A DNA stretch of 64,000 bases from Aureococcus anophagefferens (taxonomy: Eukaryota; Sar; Pelagophyceae; Pelagomonadales; Pelagomonadaceae): positions 2,793,243 to 2,857,242 of the forward strand of contig NW_008705563.1 in assembly GCF_000186865.1 (NCBI RefSeq). The letters run 5' to 3'. A program made the position numbers and the translations under genes. Position 1 is the stretch's first letter. Each line of letters begins with the position of its first letter. The notes beneath the pieces were generated by a model. The model made no database searches. It was not told where the DNA came from and saw only the letters and a list, made by a program, of their open reading frames with translations. Of the stretch, positions 63,879-64,000 are shown piece by piece.

Positions 63879-64000
63879 GTGGCCATGGAGGCCGTGGAGG
63901 CCTGCCTGCGCGACGGCGCCGGCCCCGGCGCGGGGCGCGTCGCGGCGTTCGCGGCGGCGGCCGCGCGCGACGCGCTCCGTCGCTCGCGCCCGAGGCGTGC
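63879..64000 (+). CDS. partial exon at the right edge
   Basis: After CCCCCCAG the sequence opens as VAMEAVEACLRDGAGPGAGR and stays open to the edge. The composition is coding-like and a pyrimidine tract precedes the AG. It is either a further exon of the gene at 62843 or an exon of a new gene. Confidence 0.5.
   Translation, partial: MAMEAVEACLRDGAGPGAGRVAAFAAAAARDALRRSRPRR

Overview
The window is nuclear DNA from a GC-rich, intron-poor eukaryotic alga. Four features suggest a pelagophyte stramenopile, most probably Aureococcus anophagefferens or a close relative. There is a fucoxanthin-type light-harvesting protein whose leader carries the ASAFVAP plastid-targeting motif of red-lineage algae, and several other proteins have similar SALVAP or SGFVAP leaders. 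There are families of MYND/RING/Sel1 and ankyrin genes. Most introns are about 50-120 nt and genes lie tens of bases apart on both strands. Finally, several introns are mobile elements with terminal inverted repeats and target-site duplications (introners), which are known from Aureococcus and Micromonas. The species call is inference; no database was consulted.

Layout. 0-8.5 kb: a 5'-truncated PDZ/VPS9/ankyrin gene split by an introner; then a plastid PDZ-like protein, a SIAH-type RING E3, an Mpv17-family protein and an ankyrin/FN3 protein. 8.7-17.4 kb: a 1170-residue receptor kinase fused to an OTU protease; an MTP18-like protein whose stop codon overlaps that of a convergent glycosyltransferase-like/methyltransferase fusion; and a PCMT-MYND fusion. 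17.4-30 kb: a secreted Cys-rich protein, chorismate mutase, an unrecognised 562-residue protein, a secreted protein, a cNMP-binding protein split by a second copy of the same introner, two membrane transporters, an unrecognised basic protein and a rhodanese-methyltransferase. 30-45 kb: a giant WW/ankyrin protein, a small ankyrin gene, the LHC gene, a small membrane protein, a bZIP factor, plastid Cpn20, a TauE/SafE transporter and an F-box-like gene with a third complete introner. 45-54 kb: a tandem pair of MYND/RING/Sel1 genes, two copies of a hAT-like MITE, a Mei2-like RNA-binding gene followed by two perfect UUCG hairpins, a GT23 fucosyltransferase and a gene interrupted by a 50-N gap. 54-64 kb: a secreted pectate lyase split by a different introner, a decayed aldo-keto reductase, a GH20 hexosaminidase, an aromatic amino-acid permease-like protein, a SAP/BRCT protein and a coiled-coil gene that may run off the right edge.

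The most notable content is the transposon-derived introns. One 192-nt family has three complete copies and one truncated copy here, used as an intron in both orientations; an unrelated 80-nt family sits in the pectate lyase. In each well-preserved case the 5' GT lies in one copy of an 8-bp target duplication and the 3' AG is the element's own terminus. Two MITEs nearby have the same 8-bp target duplication but stay intergenic. No rRNA, tRNA, CRISPR or recognisable core promoter was found.
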